Shown: positions 1 through 8,408 of the stretch, piece after piece
How positions within the stretch are numbered: the stretch's first letter is position 1
Layout of the letters: each line of letters starts with the position of its first letter
DNA from: Pseudomonas fluorescens
GTDB lineage: Bacteria; Pseudomonadota; Gammaproteobacteria; Pseudomonadales; Pseudomonadaceae
DNA: 64,000 nt
Assembly (NCBI RefSeq): GCF_902497855.1
Contig: NZ_CABVHU010000001.1
Location: forward strand, 628,595-692,594
Direction: 5' to 3'
Notes under the pieces: generated by a model
What the model saw: only the letters and a program-made list of their open reading frames with translations
Databases searched by the model: none
Told to the model about the DNA's origin: nothing
Translations under genes and position numbers: made by a program

Positions 1-2
1 AT

Positions 3-638
3 GCCAAATCGATCAAAGCGGACGCTATTCTCGTCACGTCCCCACCTTACGCGCTGCCAACCTCACAGGAAAACGCGATTCACGCGCTCACTATCGATCG
101 CGCAGCGGACTTGCCGATCATGCTTTACAACTATCCGGGGCGCATGTGCGTTTCGATGGATGAAGAATATTTCACGCGTGTCAGCCAATCGAAAAACGTC
201 GTCGCCATCAAGGAAAGTTCCGGCGACATGGGCCAGGTGCATATGCTGGCCCGGCAGTTCCCCAACATCGCCTTGTCCTGCGGATGGGACGACCAGGCCC
301 TCGAATTTTTTGCCTGGGGCGCCCGCAGTTGGGTGTGCGCAGGTTCCAACTTCCTGCCCAAGGAACACGTTGCGCTTTATGAAGCCTGCGTGATCGAAAA
401 GAACTTCGATAAAGGCCGTCAAATCATGTCGGCAATGATGCCGCTGATGAATGCCCTGGACGGCGGCAAGTTCGTGCAGTCGATCAAGTACGGCTGCGAA
501 GTTGCCGGATTGAAAGTCGGTAACGTGCGCCTGCCGTTGCAGCCACTTGAAGCGGACGAAAAGCAGAGTTTCGCGTCGGTCATTACCGAACTCAAACGTA
601 ACGTAGCCAACATTTCTTCGGGAGTCAGCCATGGGTGA
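3..638 (+). CDS. DapA-family lyase/deaminase, 5' end missing
   Basis: Partial class I aldolase of the dihydrodipicolinate synthase family. The frame is open from base 3, so the N-terminal part lies upstream of the window. Visible family marks are the YNYPGRM segment (tyrosine of the active-site relay, codons from 126) and VVAIKESSGD, whose lysine (codon 210-212) is the expected Schiff-base residue. The family includes DapA, NanA and the 1-pyrroline-4-hydroxy-2-carboxylate deaminase of hydroxyproline catabolism. The last fits best here, because an aldehyde dehydrogenase, a DadA-like oxidase, a betaine importer and a proline-racemase homologue follow on the same strand. The stop overlaps the next gene's ATG by eight bases, so the two are translationally coupled. 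The family is secure; the substrate is inferred from context. Confidence 0.85.
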   Translation, partial: AKSIKADAILVTSPPYALPTSQENAIHALTIDRAADLPIMLYNYPGRMCVSMDEEYFTRVSQSKNVVAIKESSGDMGQVHMLARQFPNIALSCGWDDQALEFFAWGARSWVCAGSNFLPKEHVALYEACVIEKNFDKGRQIMSAMMPLMNALDGGKFVQSIKYGCEVAGLKVGNVRLPLQPLEADEKQSFASVITELKRNVANISSGVSHG

Positions 639-2148
639 TCTTCTGAGCAAGGCCGAATATGCCGCTCTGGCCAAAGACATTTCGTTGCCATCCAAGGCGT
701 TCATCAATGGCGCGTTTAAACCCGCGAACTCGGGCAAAACCTTTGCCACGAACAACCCGGCAACGGGTGAGTTTTTGACAGACGTCGCTGCCTGTTCGTC
801 CGAGGATGTCGACTTTGCGGTGAGTAACGCCAAAGAGGCCTTCGAGGATGGACGCTGGAGATCGATTTCTCCCAGGGAGCGCAAAGCTGTTCTGTTGAAG
901 TTTGCAAACCTGCTTGAAAGCCATCAACACGAACTGGCAGTCCTCGAGAGCCTCGATAGCGGCAAACCGGTCAGTGAATGTCAATTGGTCGACATCCCGG
1001 ATACCATCCACACGATCCGCTGGCACGCAGAATTGATTGACAAGATTTATGACAACACCGCCCCGGTGGGCAGCGACGCGCTGACCATGGTGGTCCGGGA
1101 GCCGATCGGCGTGGTGGGCTGCGTATTGCCCTGGAACTTCCCGCTGTTGATGCTGGCCTGGAAAATCGGCCCGGCGCTCGCTGCGGGCTGTTCGGTCATC
1201 GTCAAGCCTGCCGAACAAACCTCGCTGACCACGTTGCGTGTCGCGCAGCTGGCGTTTGAAGCCGGTATTCCCGCTGGTGTACTCAACATTGTGACCGGCA
1301 CGGGCAAAGAGGTCGGTGAGCCGATCGGTTTGCATAACGATGTCGACATGGTGAGCTTCACCGGCTCCACCGCGACCGGCCGCCGCTTCCTGCATTACGC
1401 CGCCGATTCGAACCTGAAACGCATCGTCCTTGAGTGTGGCGGAAAAAATCCGGCCGTGGTGATGGACGATGCCCAAGACCTGGATCTCGTCGCTCAGCAT
1501 GTCGTCAATGGCGCGTTCTGGAACATGGGCGAAAACTGCTCCGCAACTTCTCGTCTGATCGTCCATGCGTCGGTTAAAGACGAGCTGCTGGAGCGCATGG
1601 GCGCCTACATCCGCGAATGGAAGATGGGGGACCCACTCGATCCGCAGAACCGCGTAGGGTCGCTGGTCAGCCCAGAGCATTTCGCCAAAGTGAAGTCGTA
1701 CCTTGAGCACGCCGCTGCCGGAAAGCTTGAAGTGGTTTACGGTGGCGCGACCAAAGACGGTGCCTTTGTAGAGCCAACGGTGATAGATGGTGTCGGTCGA
1801 GACAACCGTCTGTTTCAGGAAGAGATCTTCGGCCCGATTCTGTCGGTCACCACCTTCAATACGATCTGCGAAGCGATTGCCCTGGCCAATGACACGGTCT
1901 ATGGCCTGGCCGCCTCGGTGTACACCGCCAGCCTGCGCCGGGCGATCAGGTTGTCGCGGGAAATTCGTGCGGGCATCGTCACCGTGAACTGCTTTGGTGA
2001 GGGCGATGCGTCGACGCCATTCGGCGGCTACAAAGAGTCGGGCTTCGGCGGTCGGGACAAATCCATTTTTGCCCATGACCAGTACACCGAAATCAAGACC
2101 ATCTGGATCGATGTGTCCGATCGGTCGGATGAAGAGACCGAAAAATGA
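631..2148 (+). CDS. NAD(P)-dependent aldehyde dehydrogenase (PuuC/KauB-like)
   Basis: 505-residue cytosolic aldehyde dehydrogenase oxidising an aldehyde to the acid with NAD(P)+. It has the PWNFPLL segment near residue 167, the FTGST cofactor loop, general-base Glu268 in LECGGKNP and nucleophile Cys303 in GENCSAT. The C-terminal PFGGYKESGFGGRDKS segment resembles PuuC/KauB (gamma-glutamyl- or guanidino-aminobutyraldehyde) enzymes. If the operon degrades a hydroxyproline-like compound, the expected substrate would be 2-oxoglutarate semialdehyde, but this enzyme looks more PuuC-like than like the usual semialdehyde enzyme. It overlaps both neighbours by a few bases (ATGA with the FAD oxidoreductase), so it is firmly within the operon. 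Confidence 0.93.
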   Translation: MGDLLSKAEYAALAKDISLPSKAFINGAFKPANSGKTFATNNPATGEFLTDVAACSSEDVDFAVSNAKEAFEDGRWRSISPRERKAVLLKFANLLESHQHELAVLESLDSGKPVSECQLVDIPDTIHTIRWHAELIDKIYDNTAPVGSDALTMVVREPIGVVGCVLPWNFPLLMLAWKIGPALAAGCSVIVKPAEQTSLTTLRVAQLAFEAGIPAGVLNIVTGTGKEVGEPIGLHNDVDMVSFTGSTATGRRFLHYAADSNLKRIVLECGGKNPAVVMDDAQDLDLVAQHVVNGAFWNMGENCSATSRLIVHASVKDELLERMGAYIREWKMGDPLDPQNRVGSLVSPEHFAKVKSYLEHAAAGKLEVVYGGATKDGAFVEPTVIDGVGRDNRLFQEEIFGPILSVTTFNTICEAIALANDTVYGLAASVYTASLRRAIRLSREIRAGIVTVNCFGEGDASTPFGGYKESGFGGRDKSIFAHDQYTEIKTIWIDVSDRSDEETEK

Positions 2149-3491
2149 GCACCCATACCATCAAGCGCCTGCCGGTAGACACCGGGGTTTCAGGTTGGGA
2201 GGCGATTTCCGCACGCACTGCGCCTGTCCGCATGATTGATGGAAACGTGACGGCGGACTGGCTGATTATCGGGGCCGGTTTTGCCGGCCTGTCCGCCGCA
2301 CGCAGACTTTCACAGCTGCACCCGGGTGACAGCATTGTTGTGGTCGACGCTCATGAAGTCGCCAAGGGCCCGGCGGGCAGAAACTCTGGCTTCATGATCG
2401 ATGTGCCGCACAGTTTGTCGTCCGGGGAATACTCGGTGGCGAGTGAGTCTGCAACGGCGCTGGAAATCACGCAAAATCGTTTTGCCATTGCTTTTGCCGC
2501 CGACGCCGCACGCGAGTACGGCATGTCCCCAGATACCTTCGACCCTTCCGGGAAGATCAACGCGGCCGCCACTGAGCGGGGATTGAAGCTGAACGTCAAT
2601 TACGCTCAATCCCTTGAACGCATTGGCGAGAAGTTCAAGATGTTTGATGCCGCGCAAATGCGCGAAATCACCGGGTCCACCTATTACCACGGTGGGATCT
2701 ACACTCCCGGCGCGGTGATGATTCAACCCGCGCAATACATTAGAGACCTGGCAGCAGGGCTCGAAGGGAAAATCACGCTGTTTGAACGCTCTCCCATTAT
2801 TGAATTGACGAAGCAGGGAAGTGGTTGGAGCGCTCGCTCTCATAACGGGACGGTGCACGCACCCAAGGTCATTCTGGGGGTTAACGGGCACATTGAAGAC
2901 TTTGGCCATTATCAAGGACGCCTGTTGCACGTCTTCACTTACGCCTCCATGACGGCAGCTTACAGCGATGATGCATTCAGGAAAGAGGTGCCGGGCAAAG
3001 CCAGGTGGGCTTTGTTGCCGGCGGATCCAATGGGTGCGACCGTTCGCAAGATCTCTTCAGACGGTCTCTCGCGTATTGTCATTCGGACAAAGTTCACCTA
3101 TGACCCGAGTATCCAGGTCACCCCAGAGCGGGTAGCTGCTGTGGCTAAGGAACAGCGACATTCCCTGGATGCGCGCTTTCCCGAGTTGAAATCCACTGCG
3201 TTGGAATTCAGTTGGGCCGGCCGTCTGTGTTTGAGTCGTAACAACGCCGCTGCATTTGGCGAGATCGAAGAAAACCTGTATTCGGCTTGCTGCGAAAATG
3301 GGTTGGGAACGGTCAAGAGCACCCTGGCAGGTGTCATGGCGGCGGAATTGGCTTCGGGTATACGTTCTGATTTTCTGGACAGTTTCAGTCACGCGCCAGG
3401 ACCCAGCAGGCTACCCCCCAAGATAATAACGAAGCTGGGCGTCAGTTCGGTCATTCGTTGGCATGAGTTTTGGGCCGGGCGAGAAGGTTAG
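2145..3491 (+). CDS. FAD-dependent amine/D-amino-acid oxidoreductase (DadA superfamily)
   Basis: 448-residue flavoprotein. The dinucleotide-binding motif is at residues 43-48 (GAGFAGLSAARRL), followed by the acidic strand end VVVDAHEVAKGPAGRNSGFM. That GRNSGF segment is typical of the DadA/glycine-oxidase/PuuB group. The C-terminal FAD-binding part reads SACCENGLGTVKSTLAG. Such enzymes oxidise a secondary amine or D-amino acid to an imine. In this operon it may oxidise a cyclic D-imino acid or remove an N-methyl group upstream of the DapA-like lyase. ATGA overlap with the aldehyde dehydrogenase. The fold is secure; the substrate is not known from sequence. Confidence 0.88.
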   Translation: MSTHTIKRLPVDTGVSGWEAISARTAPVRMIDGNVTADWLIIGAGFAGLSAARRLSQLHPGDSIVVVDAHEVAKGPAGRNSGFMIDVPHSLSSGEYSVASESATALEITQNRFAIAFAADAAREYGMSPDTFDPSGKINAAATERGLKLNVNYAQSLERIGEKFKMFDAAQMREITGSTYYHGGIYTPGAVMIQPAQYIRDLAAGLEGKITLFERSPIIELTKQGSGWSARSHNGTVHAPKVILGVNGHIEDFGHYQGRLLHVFTYASMTAAYSDDAFRKEVPGKARWALLPADPMGATVRKISSDGLSRIVIRTKFTYDPSIQVTPERVAAVAKEQRHSLDARFPELKSTALEFSWAGRLCLSRNNAAAFGEIEENLYSACCENGLGTVKSTLAGVMAAELASGIRSDFLDSFSHAPGPSRLPPKIITKLGVSSVIRWHEFWAGREG

Positions 3492-3558
3492 TAAGTTAAG
3501 TTGTCGGCTTTTCCTATAAAGGCCGTTTAATAAGTCACTAATAAGAACGGAATAATCC

Positions 3559-4410
3559 ATGAAAAATATCTGGAAGGCACTCTGCGCACTCGCGCTTTTG
3601 GGCATGATGAGTGTGCAGGCACACGCTGAAGAAAAAAACATAGTAATGGGTACCATGTCCTGGGAGGATTTGGTGCCCATTACCGGCATTACCAAGAAAG
3701 TACTTGAGAATGCGGGATATACCGTAAAGGTCGTGGAGTTTTCCGAATGGGGTATCGCCTACGCTGCACTCAGCAAAGGGGATATTCAGGTGTTGGCATC
3801 CCAGATTGATTACGCTGCAGCCGATTACTGGAAAAAGAATAAAAACAAAATCGAAAAACTGTCGCCGGTCTCCTTTGGTCTTTATCAGGGCATGGCAGTA
3901 CCCAGTTATGTAGACATCGACTCCATCGAACAACTGAATGCAAACGCGGAAAAACTGGGGAACAGAATCATTGGCATCGAGCCTGGTTCGGGTTTGATGA
4001 GTGACGCGAACAACGTTGTCAAAGCGTACGACATCAAGCTCAAGCTGGTCGAAGGTAGTACTTCCGCCATGACCGCGGCTTTGAAATCGGCAGTCGACCG
4101 CAAGGAATGGGTGGCGGTAACCGTTTGGGATCCTTCGTGGATGACCAAGAAATTTGATCTCAAATTCTTGAAAGATCCAAAAGGAGTCTTCCCGCCATTG
4201 CAGGGTTATTACTGGATCGGACACAAAGGCTTCGCTGAAGCCAATCCGCGTGCGCGCGAACTGATGGCCAGCGTTTATGTGCCTATCACGGACATCACCG
4301 CGATGAATGCTGAAGTCAAGGATGGCAAGACCATGGACGAGGCTATCAAGGGCTGGATAGACAGCCATACAGATCTTGTAAGTCGTTGGGGAAATATCAA
4401 GAACTATTGA
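3559..4410 (+). CDS. Glycine-betaine/proline-type ABC transporter substrate-binding protein
   Basis: 283-residue periplasmic binding protein of the OpuAC/ProX family. A signal peptide (KNIWKALCALALLGMMSVQ) ends at AHA near residue 24. The mature part carries the expected aromatic residues for cation-pi binding of a quaternary ammonium group, for example MSWEDL, FSEWGIAY, ADYWKK and VTVWDPSW. It sits 67 bases after the FAD oxidoreductase and is followed by its own ATPase and two permeases. The gene is visibly richer in A and T than its neighbours. The ligand is inferred to be a betaine or N-methylated (hydroxy)proline from fold and neighbours. Confidence 0.9.
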   Translation: MKNIWKALCALALLGMMSVQAHAEEKNIVMGTMSWEDLVPITGITKKVLENAGYTVKVVEFSEWGIAYAALSKGDIQVLASQIDYAAADYWKKNKNKIEKLSPVSFGLYQGMAVPSYVDIDSIEQLNANAEKLGNRIIGIEPGSGLMSDANNVVKAYDIKLKLVEGSTSAMTAALKSAVDRKEWVAVTVWDPSWMTKKFDLKFLKDPKGVFPPLQGYYWIGHKGFAEANPRARELMASVYVPITDITAMNAEVKDGKTMDEAIKGWIDSHTDLVSRWGNIKNY

Positions 4411-4474
4411 GTTTTGTTTGTTCGCCACTGCCGCCCTTTTGATTAATTAAAGAAACCAGCAAACAACTGGTTCG

Positions 4475-5605
4475 ATGGATTGCGAAATGACAATGGCCAC
4501 AATTAATACTGACGAAGTGCTGGTGGATTGCCAGTCGGTTTGGAAAATCTTCGGTAAAAGTGCACCGGCAGCCATGAATGCGGTTGTCCAGCAGGGTCTT
4601 TCAAAGACCCAGATCCTGCAACATTACGGCTGCGTGGTCGGGGTTTCCGATGTCAGTCTCCAGGTTCGCCGCGGGGAAATCTTTTGCATCATGGGTTTGT
4701 CCGGCAGTGGCAAATCCACCCTTATAAGGTTGCTGAACAAGCTGATCACCCCTAGCTCGGGTAAGGTGCTGGTCAAAGGCAAAGACGTTTCATCCTTGTC
4801 GCCGGCACAGCTGCGAGAGGTGAGGGCGCGTCACATCGGAATGGTCTTTCAAAGCGTTGCCTTGCTGCCTAATCGTACGGTTCTTGAGAACACCGCGTTT
4901 GGCCTGGAAGTGCAGGGTGTGGGCAAGGCTGAACGTTACAAAGTGGCCGAGCAGGCGCTGGCGAAGGTTGGATTGAGCGAGTGGACTTCGCGCTATCCCA
5001 GTGAGCTGTCCGGGGGCATGCAACAACGGGTCGGACTGGCGCGTGCACTGACTGCCGATCCAGAAGTGATCTTGATGGATGAGCCGTTCAGCGCGCTTGA
5101 TCCGCTGATTCGCCGACAGTTACAGGATGAGTTCCGCCAACTGACCAAGGAACTGGGCAAGTCCGCGGTGTTTATTACCCACGACCTGGACGAGGCCATC
5201 CGCATTGGTGATCGCATTGCGATCATGAAGGATGGCGCCATCATTCAGGTCGGCACCGCCGAGGAGATCGTGCTCAACCCGGCTGATGACTACGTGGCTG
5301 AGTTTGTTGCCGGCATTTCCCGACTGCATCTGGTGAAGGCTCATTCGGTCATGACGTCGGTCCAGGCCTACAAGGCAGCACACCCGATGTGCGACATATC
5401 CAGGCTCACCAAAACCTCCCTTGACGCCGATATCAATGAGCTGATCGGATTGACGATGAAGTCCGAGCGCGACGCGCTTGCCGTCGTCGATAACGCAACA
5501 GTGGTGGGGATCATTACCCCCCGTGATCTGCTGCGGGGGGTGCAAGGTATTCCCAATGAACTGGCGCCCGTAGCAACTGCCAATGCGATGGAGGCGTCCG
5601 CATGA
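4475..5605 (+). CDS. ProV-type ABC transporter ATPase with CBS tail
   Basis: ATP-hydrolysing subunit of the betaine-type importer (376 residues from this ATG). Walker A is GLSGSGKST at about residue 74, the signature LSGGMQQR at about 178 and Walker B VILMDEPFSALD at about 198, followed by the switch histidine in FITHDLDEA. The C-terminal portion has a CBS-like segment (DALAVVDNATVVGIITPRDLL), as in ProV, where it senses ionic strength or nucleotide. The N-terminal 45 residues before the core also match ProV. ATGs at 4487 and 4493 are alternative starts and no Shine-Dalgarno clearly decides between them. ATGA overlap with the following permease. Confidence 0.93.
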   Translation: MDCEMTMATINTDEVLVDCQSVWKIFGKSAPAAMNAVVQQGLSKTQILQHYGCVVGVSDVSLQVRRGEIFCIMGLSGSGKSTLIRLLNKLITPSSGKVLVKGKDVSSLSPAQLREVRARHIGMVFQSVALLPNRTVLENTAFGLEVQGVGKAERYKVAEQALAKVGLSEWTSRYPSELSGGMQQRVGLARALTADPEVILMDEPFSALDPLIRRQLQDEFRQLTKELGKSAVFITHDLDEAIRIGDRIAIMKDGAIIQVGTAEEIVLNPADDYVAEFVAGISRLHLVKAHSVMTSVQAYKAAHPMCDISRLTKTSLDADINELIGLTMKSERDALAVVDNATVVGIITPRDLLRGVQGIPNELAPVATANAMEASA

Positions 5606-6450
5606 GCACGCCGGATTTTTCCAGTCAGTTCGATGCATCCATTGATACAGGGCTGGAATGGCTTTCGGATAATGGCGAGTTCGTGTTCGATGCCGTCAAT
5701 GCGGTGCTCAATGGCATTTACGCAGGCGTGCTGTGGTGTATCGCTTATCCACCCCATTACGTCGTGGCGATTGTCCTGGCGTTGATTGGCTGGCGTGTGG
5801 TCGGCGTGCGCTTCGCGATTCTCTCAGGTCTGGCATTGCTGCTGTGCGACCTCATCGGGTTGTGGCCAGAGACAGTCAGTACGCTTGCACTGGTGCTCAC
5901 CGCTACCGTGTTGGCACTGGCGGTCGCCATTCCTCTGGGAGTCGTCGCAGGCCTGGCGCCGGCCTTTGATCGTGTGGTTGATCCTTGTCTGGATTTGATC
6001 CAGACGATGCCGCCCTACATCTACCTGCTACCGGCCATTGCGCTGCTCGGCTACGGCCCCGCCACGGCGCTGTTGGCGACTTTTATCGTCGCGCTTCCCC
6101 CAGCTCTACGACTGACCTCCCTGGGTATTCGCATGACACCCAAGGAGTTCATCGAATTGGGAGATGCCAGCGGCGTGACTGGTATGCAGATGTTTTTCAA
6201 GATCCGCTTACCGTTCGCCATGCCCAGCATCATGGCCGGCGTTAACCAAAGCCTGATGATGGCATTTGGCATGGTTGTCATTGCAGGCATTGTAGGTTCG
6301 GGCGGTTTGGGCGAGGCGATTTACGGGTCCGTTCGTACTTTGGATATTGCCAAGTCGATCAACGCAGCCATCGCAATCGTCATATTGACCATGATTCTGG
6401 ATCGTCTGGCGCAGAGCGCTGCACAATCGCGGGTGGGGGCTTCTCAATGA
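5602..6450 (+). CDS. ProW-type ABC transporter permease 1
   Basis: 282-residue inner-membrane permease with about six hydrophobic segments and the EAA-loop-like stretch (ELGDASGVTGMQMFFKIRLP) that docks on the ATPase. The N-terminal region before the first segment is long and partly amphipathic, as in ProW. It overlaps the ATPase stop and the next permease start by four bases each. The presence of two different permease genes suggests a heterodimeric membrane channel, whereas classical ProVWX uses a ProW homodimer. Confidence 0.9.
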   Translation: MSTPDFSSQFDASIDTGLEWLSDNGEFVFDAVNAVLNGIYAGVLWCIAYPPHYVVAIVLALIGWRVVGVRFAILSGLALLLCDLIGLWPETVSTLALVLTATVLALAVAIPLGVVAGLAPAFDRVVDPCLDLIQTMPPYIYLLPAIALLGYGPATALLATFIVALPPALRLTSLGIRMTPKEFIELGDASGVTGMQMFFKIRLPFAMPSIMAGVNQSLMMAFGMVVIAGIVGSGGLGEAIYGSVRTLDIAKSINAAIAIVILTMILDRLAQSAAQSRVGASQ

Positions 6451-7295
6451 CAACGCACATTCAATTTTCTCCAGGCGAATACCTGGCGCCTGCCGTTGAT
6501 TGGCTGAACACGAATTTACATGGTTTGTTCAAAGGGATCAGTCAGGTCGTCGAGGCGGTACTCGGTGCAGTGGAGGGAACGCTGCTTGCTCCCCATCCGT
6601 ATTTATTCATCGGTATTGTCGTCGTCGCGGCGTTCCTTTTTGCCAATAAGCGGGTCGCTGTTTTCGCTGCGGTGATGTTGGCTTTCTGTTTGTTCGCGGG
6701 CCTTTGGCTCGCGTCCATCCAGACGATCGCGCTCGTCAGTGTGGCGGTCCTGATCTCGGTGGCCATCGCTTTCCCGCTGGGGGTTCTGGCTGCCCGGGTG
6801 AAGCGAGTAGATGAAGCGTTGCTGCCGATTCTGAACATCATGCAAACGGTGCCGCCCTGGGTTTACCTGATCCCTGCGGTGATGCTGTTCAGCCTGGGTC
6901 GCGTTCCCGCGATCATCGCAACGATTGTTTACGGCATCCCACCAATGCTCAGATTGACGACCCTGGCCTTCAAGCAGTTACCCAAGGATCTCCTTGAGTT
7001 GGGTCAGGCATCCGGTGCTTCACCTAAAGACATTCTGTTCAAAATTGAACTGCCGACGGCTGCACCCACGCTGTTGGTAGGCCTGAACCAATGCATCCTC
7101 ATGTCGCTGGCGATGGTGGTGCTGGCCGGTCTGGTGGGGGCAGGCGGTCTGGGGGCTGAAGTCACTCGTGGCCTCTCCAGGATGGAGATGGGCCTGGGGC
7201 TTCGAGCGGGCCTGGCCATTGTCGCTATTGCGCTGCTGTTGGATCGACTGTCACGGGGCGCGTTGCAGCGTCACTCCCCCAGCAAACACCTTTGA
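6447..7295 (+). CDS. ProW-type ABC transporter permease 2
   Basis: Second 282-residue permease, a diverged paralogue of the preceding one with the same length and topology. The EAA-type loop is ELGQASGASPKDILFKIELP. It starts by ATGA overlap with permease 1 and ends 12 bases before the racemase-family gene, which has a good Shine-Dalgarno (GAGAGGG). The two permeases probably arose by tandem duplication and form a heterodimer, which is inference. Substrate as for the binding protein: a betaine-like amine. Confidence 0.9.
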   Translation: MTTHIQFSPGEYLAPAVDWLNTNLHGLFKGISQVVEAVLGAVEGTLLAPHPYLFIGIVVVAAFLFANKRVAVFAAVMLAFCLFAGLWLASIQTIALVSVAVLISVAIAFPLGVLAARVKRVDEALLPILNIMQTVPPWVYLIPAVMLFSLGRVPAIIATIVYGIPPMLRLTTLAFKQLPKDLLELGQASGASPKDILFKIELPTAAPTLLVGLNQCILMSLAMVVLAGLVGAGGLGAEVTRGLSRMEMGLGLRAGLAIVAIALLLDRLSRGALQRHSPSKHL

Positions 7296-7307
7296 GAGGG
7301 CTTCAGT

Positions 7308-8306
7308 ATGAGACGCAGCTTTTTTTGCATTGATTCGCACGCGTGCGGCAACCCGGTTCGGGTCGTAGCGGGCGGGGCACCGCTGATGCCTTCCGTATCG
7401 ATGGCAGAGCGGCGCGATATTTTCGTGCGTGACCACGACTGGGTGCGCACCGCATTGATGTTCGAGCCCCGGGGGCACGACATCATGTCTGGCGTCATCA
7501 TCTATCCATCGGTACGTGATGACTGCGACTTCGGTGCATTGTTTATCGAAGTCAGCGGCTGCCTGCCGATGTGTGGAGCGGGCACCATCGGATTATCGAC
7601 CGTGGTCATTGAAGAGGGCTTGGTGACACCTCGCGAGCCGGGAAAACTAGCGATTGAAACACCGGCAGGACGGGTCGATGTCGAATACACCCTGGGCGGG
7701 GAATTTGTTGAGTCGATTCGCTTGTTCAACGTAGCCAGCTACCTGCACAGCGCCGACGTGGTGGTGGAAGTACCTGGCGTTGGAACATTTACGGTGGACA
7801 TCGCCTACGGCGGGAATTTCTACGCGGTGGTTGAACCACAGGAGTGCTGGACTGGATTCGAAGGGCAGACGACGGCTGACATCGTGGGGTTGAGCCAGAA
7901 GCTACGCGCAGCGCTCTCGGCCATTTGTGACCCAGTGCATCCAGAGAACAGCAGAATCAGTGGTGTTCATCACATCATCTGGTGTGACAAACCACAGAGC
8001 AGAACCGTGCATGGACGCTGTGCCGTGTTCTACGGTGATAAAGCTATTGATCGTTCTCCCGGCGGTACCGGTACCTCGGCCCGGATGGCTCAGCTCTTCG
8101 CAAAGGGTCGGCTGAGCGTCGGGGACGTTTATCGACTCGAAAGTCTGATCGGTACAATCTACGAAGGAAAGGTGGAGGCGTCGGTAAAGGTCGGAACCTT
8201 CGACGGCATGAATCCAAGTGTCAGCGGCTGGGCTGAGGTGATAGGTCACAACACTATTTTCGTCGATGACAAAGACCCTTTGGCGCACGGGTTCCAGCTC
8301 GCATAA
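7308..8306 (+). CDS. Proline racemase/hydroxyproline epimerase family protein lacking the second catalytic Cys
   Basis: 332-residue member of the proline racemase fold. The first catalytic cysteine is Cys89 in MCGAGTIG; the family normally has MCGHGTIG, so the histidine is Ala here. The second motif is DRSPGGTGTSAR with Gly252, where racemases and epimerases have Cys (DRSPCGTGT) and trans-3-hydroxyproline dehydratases have Thr. With one of the two acid/base residues missing, simple two-base racemisation is unlikely. Dehydration, a one-base elimination or a changed substrate is more plausible. It is the last gene of the operon with the DapA-like lyase, DadA-like oxidase and betaine importer, pointing to a cyclic imino acid. 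The family is secure; the activity is open. Confidence 0.88.
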   Translation: MRRSFFCIDSHACGNPVRVVAGGAPLMPSVSMAERRDIFVRDHDWVRTALMFEPRGHDIMSGVIIYPSVRDDCDFGALFIEVSGCLPMCGAGTIGLSTVVIEEGLVTPREPGKLAIETPAGRVDVEYTLGGEFVESIRLFNVASYLHSADVVVEVPGVGTFTVDIAYGGNFYAVVEPQECWTGFEGQTTADIVGLSQKLRAALSAICDPVHPENSRISGVHHIIWCDKPQSRTVHGRCAVFYGDKAIDRSPGGTGTSARMAQLFAKGRLSVGDVYRLESLIGTIYEGKVEASVKVGTFDGMNPSVSGWAEVIGHNTIFVDDKDPLAHGFQLA

Positions 8307-8408
8307 ACAGTACGGTCACGGCGCCAGCGGTTGATTCTTCGCAAACGCAGATTCAACCGTGGTTTGCACAAAGGCTGCGTTCGTCAGTGTAAAGAAGCGA
8401 GGCGTAAA

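Noticed and set aside
625..2076. Long minus-strand open frame (483 codons) opposite the aldehyde dehydrogenase
   Set aside because: It is the mirror of a well-supported gene with all catalytic motifs. The antisense product has no recognisable domains; high-GC codon bias produces such frames.
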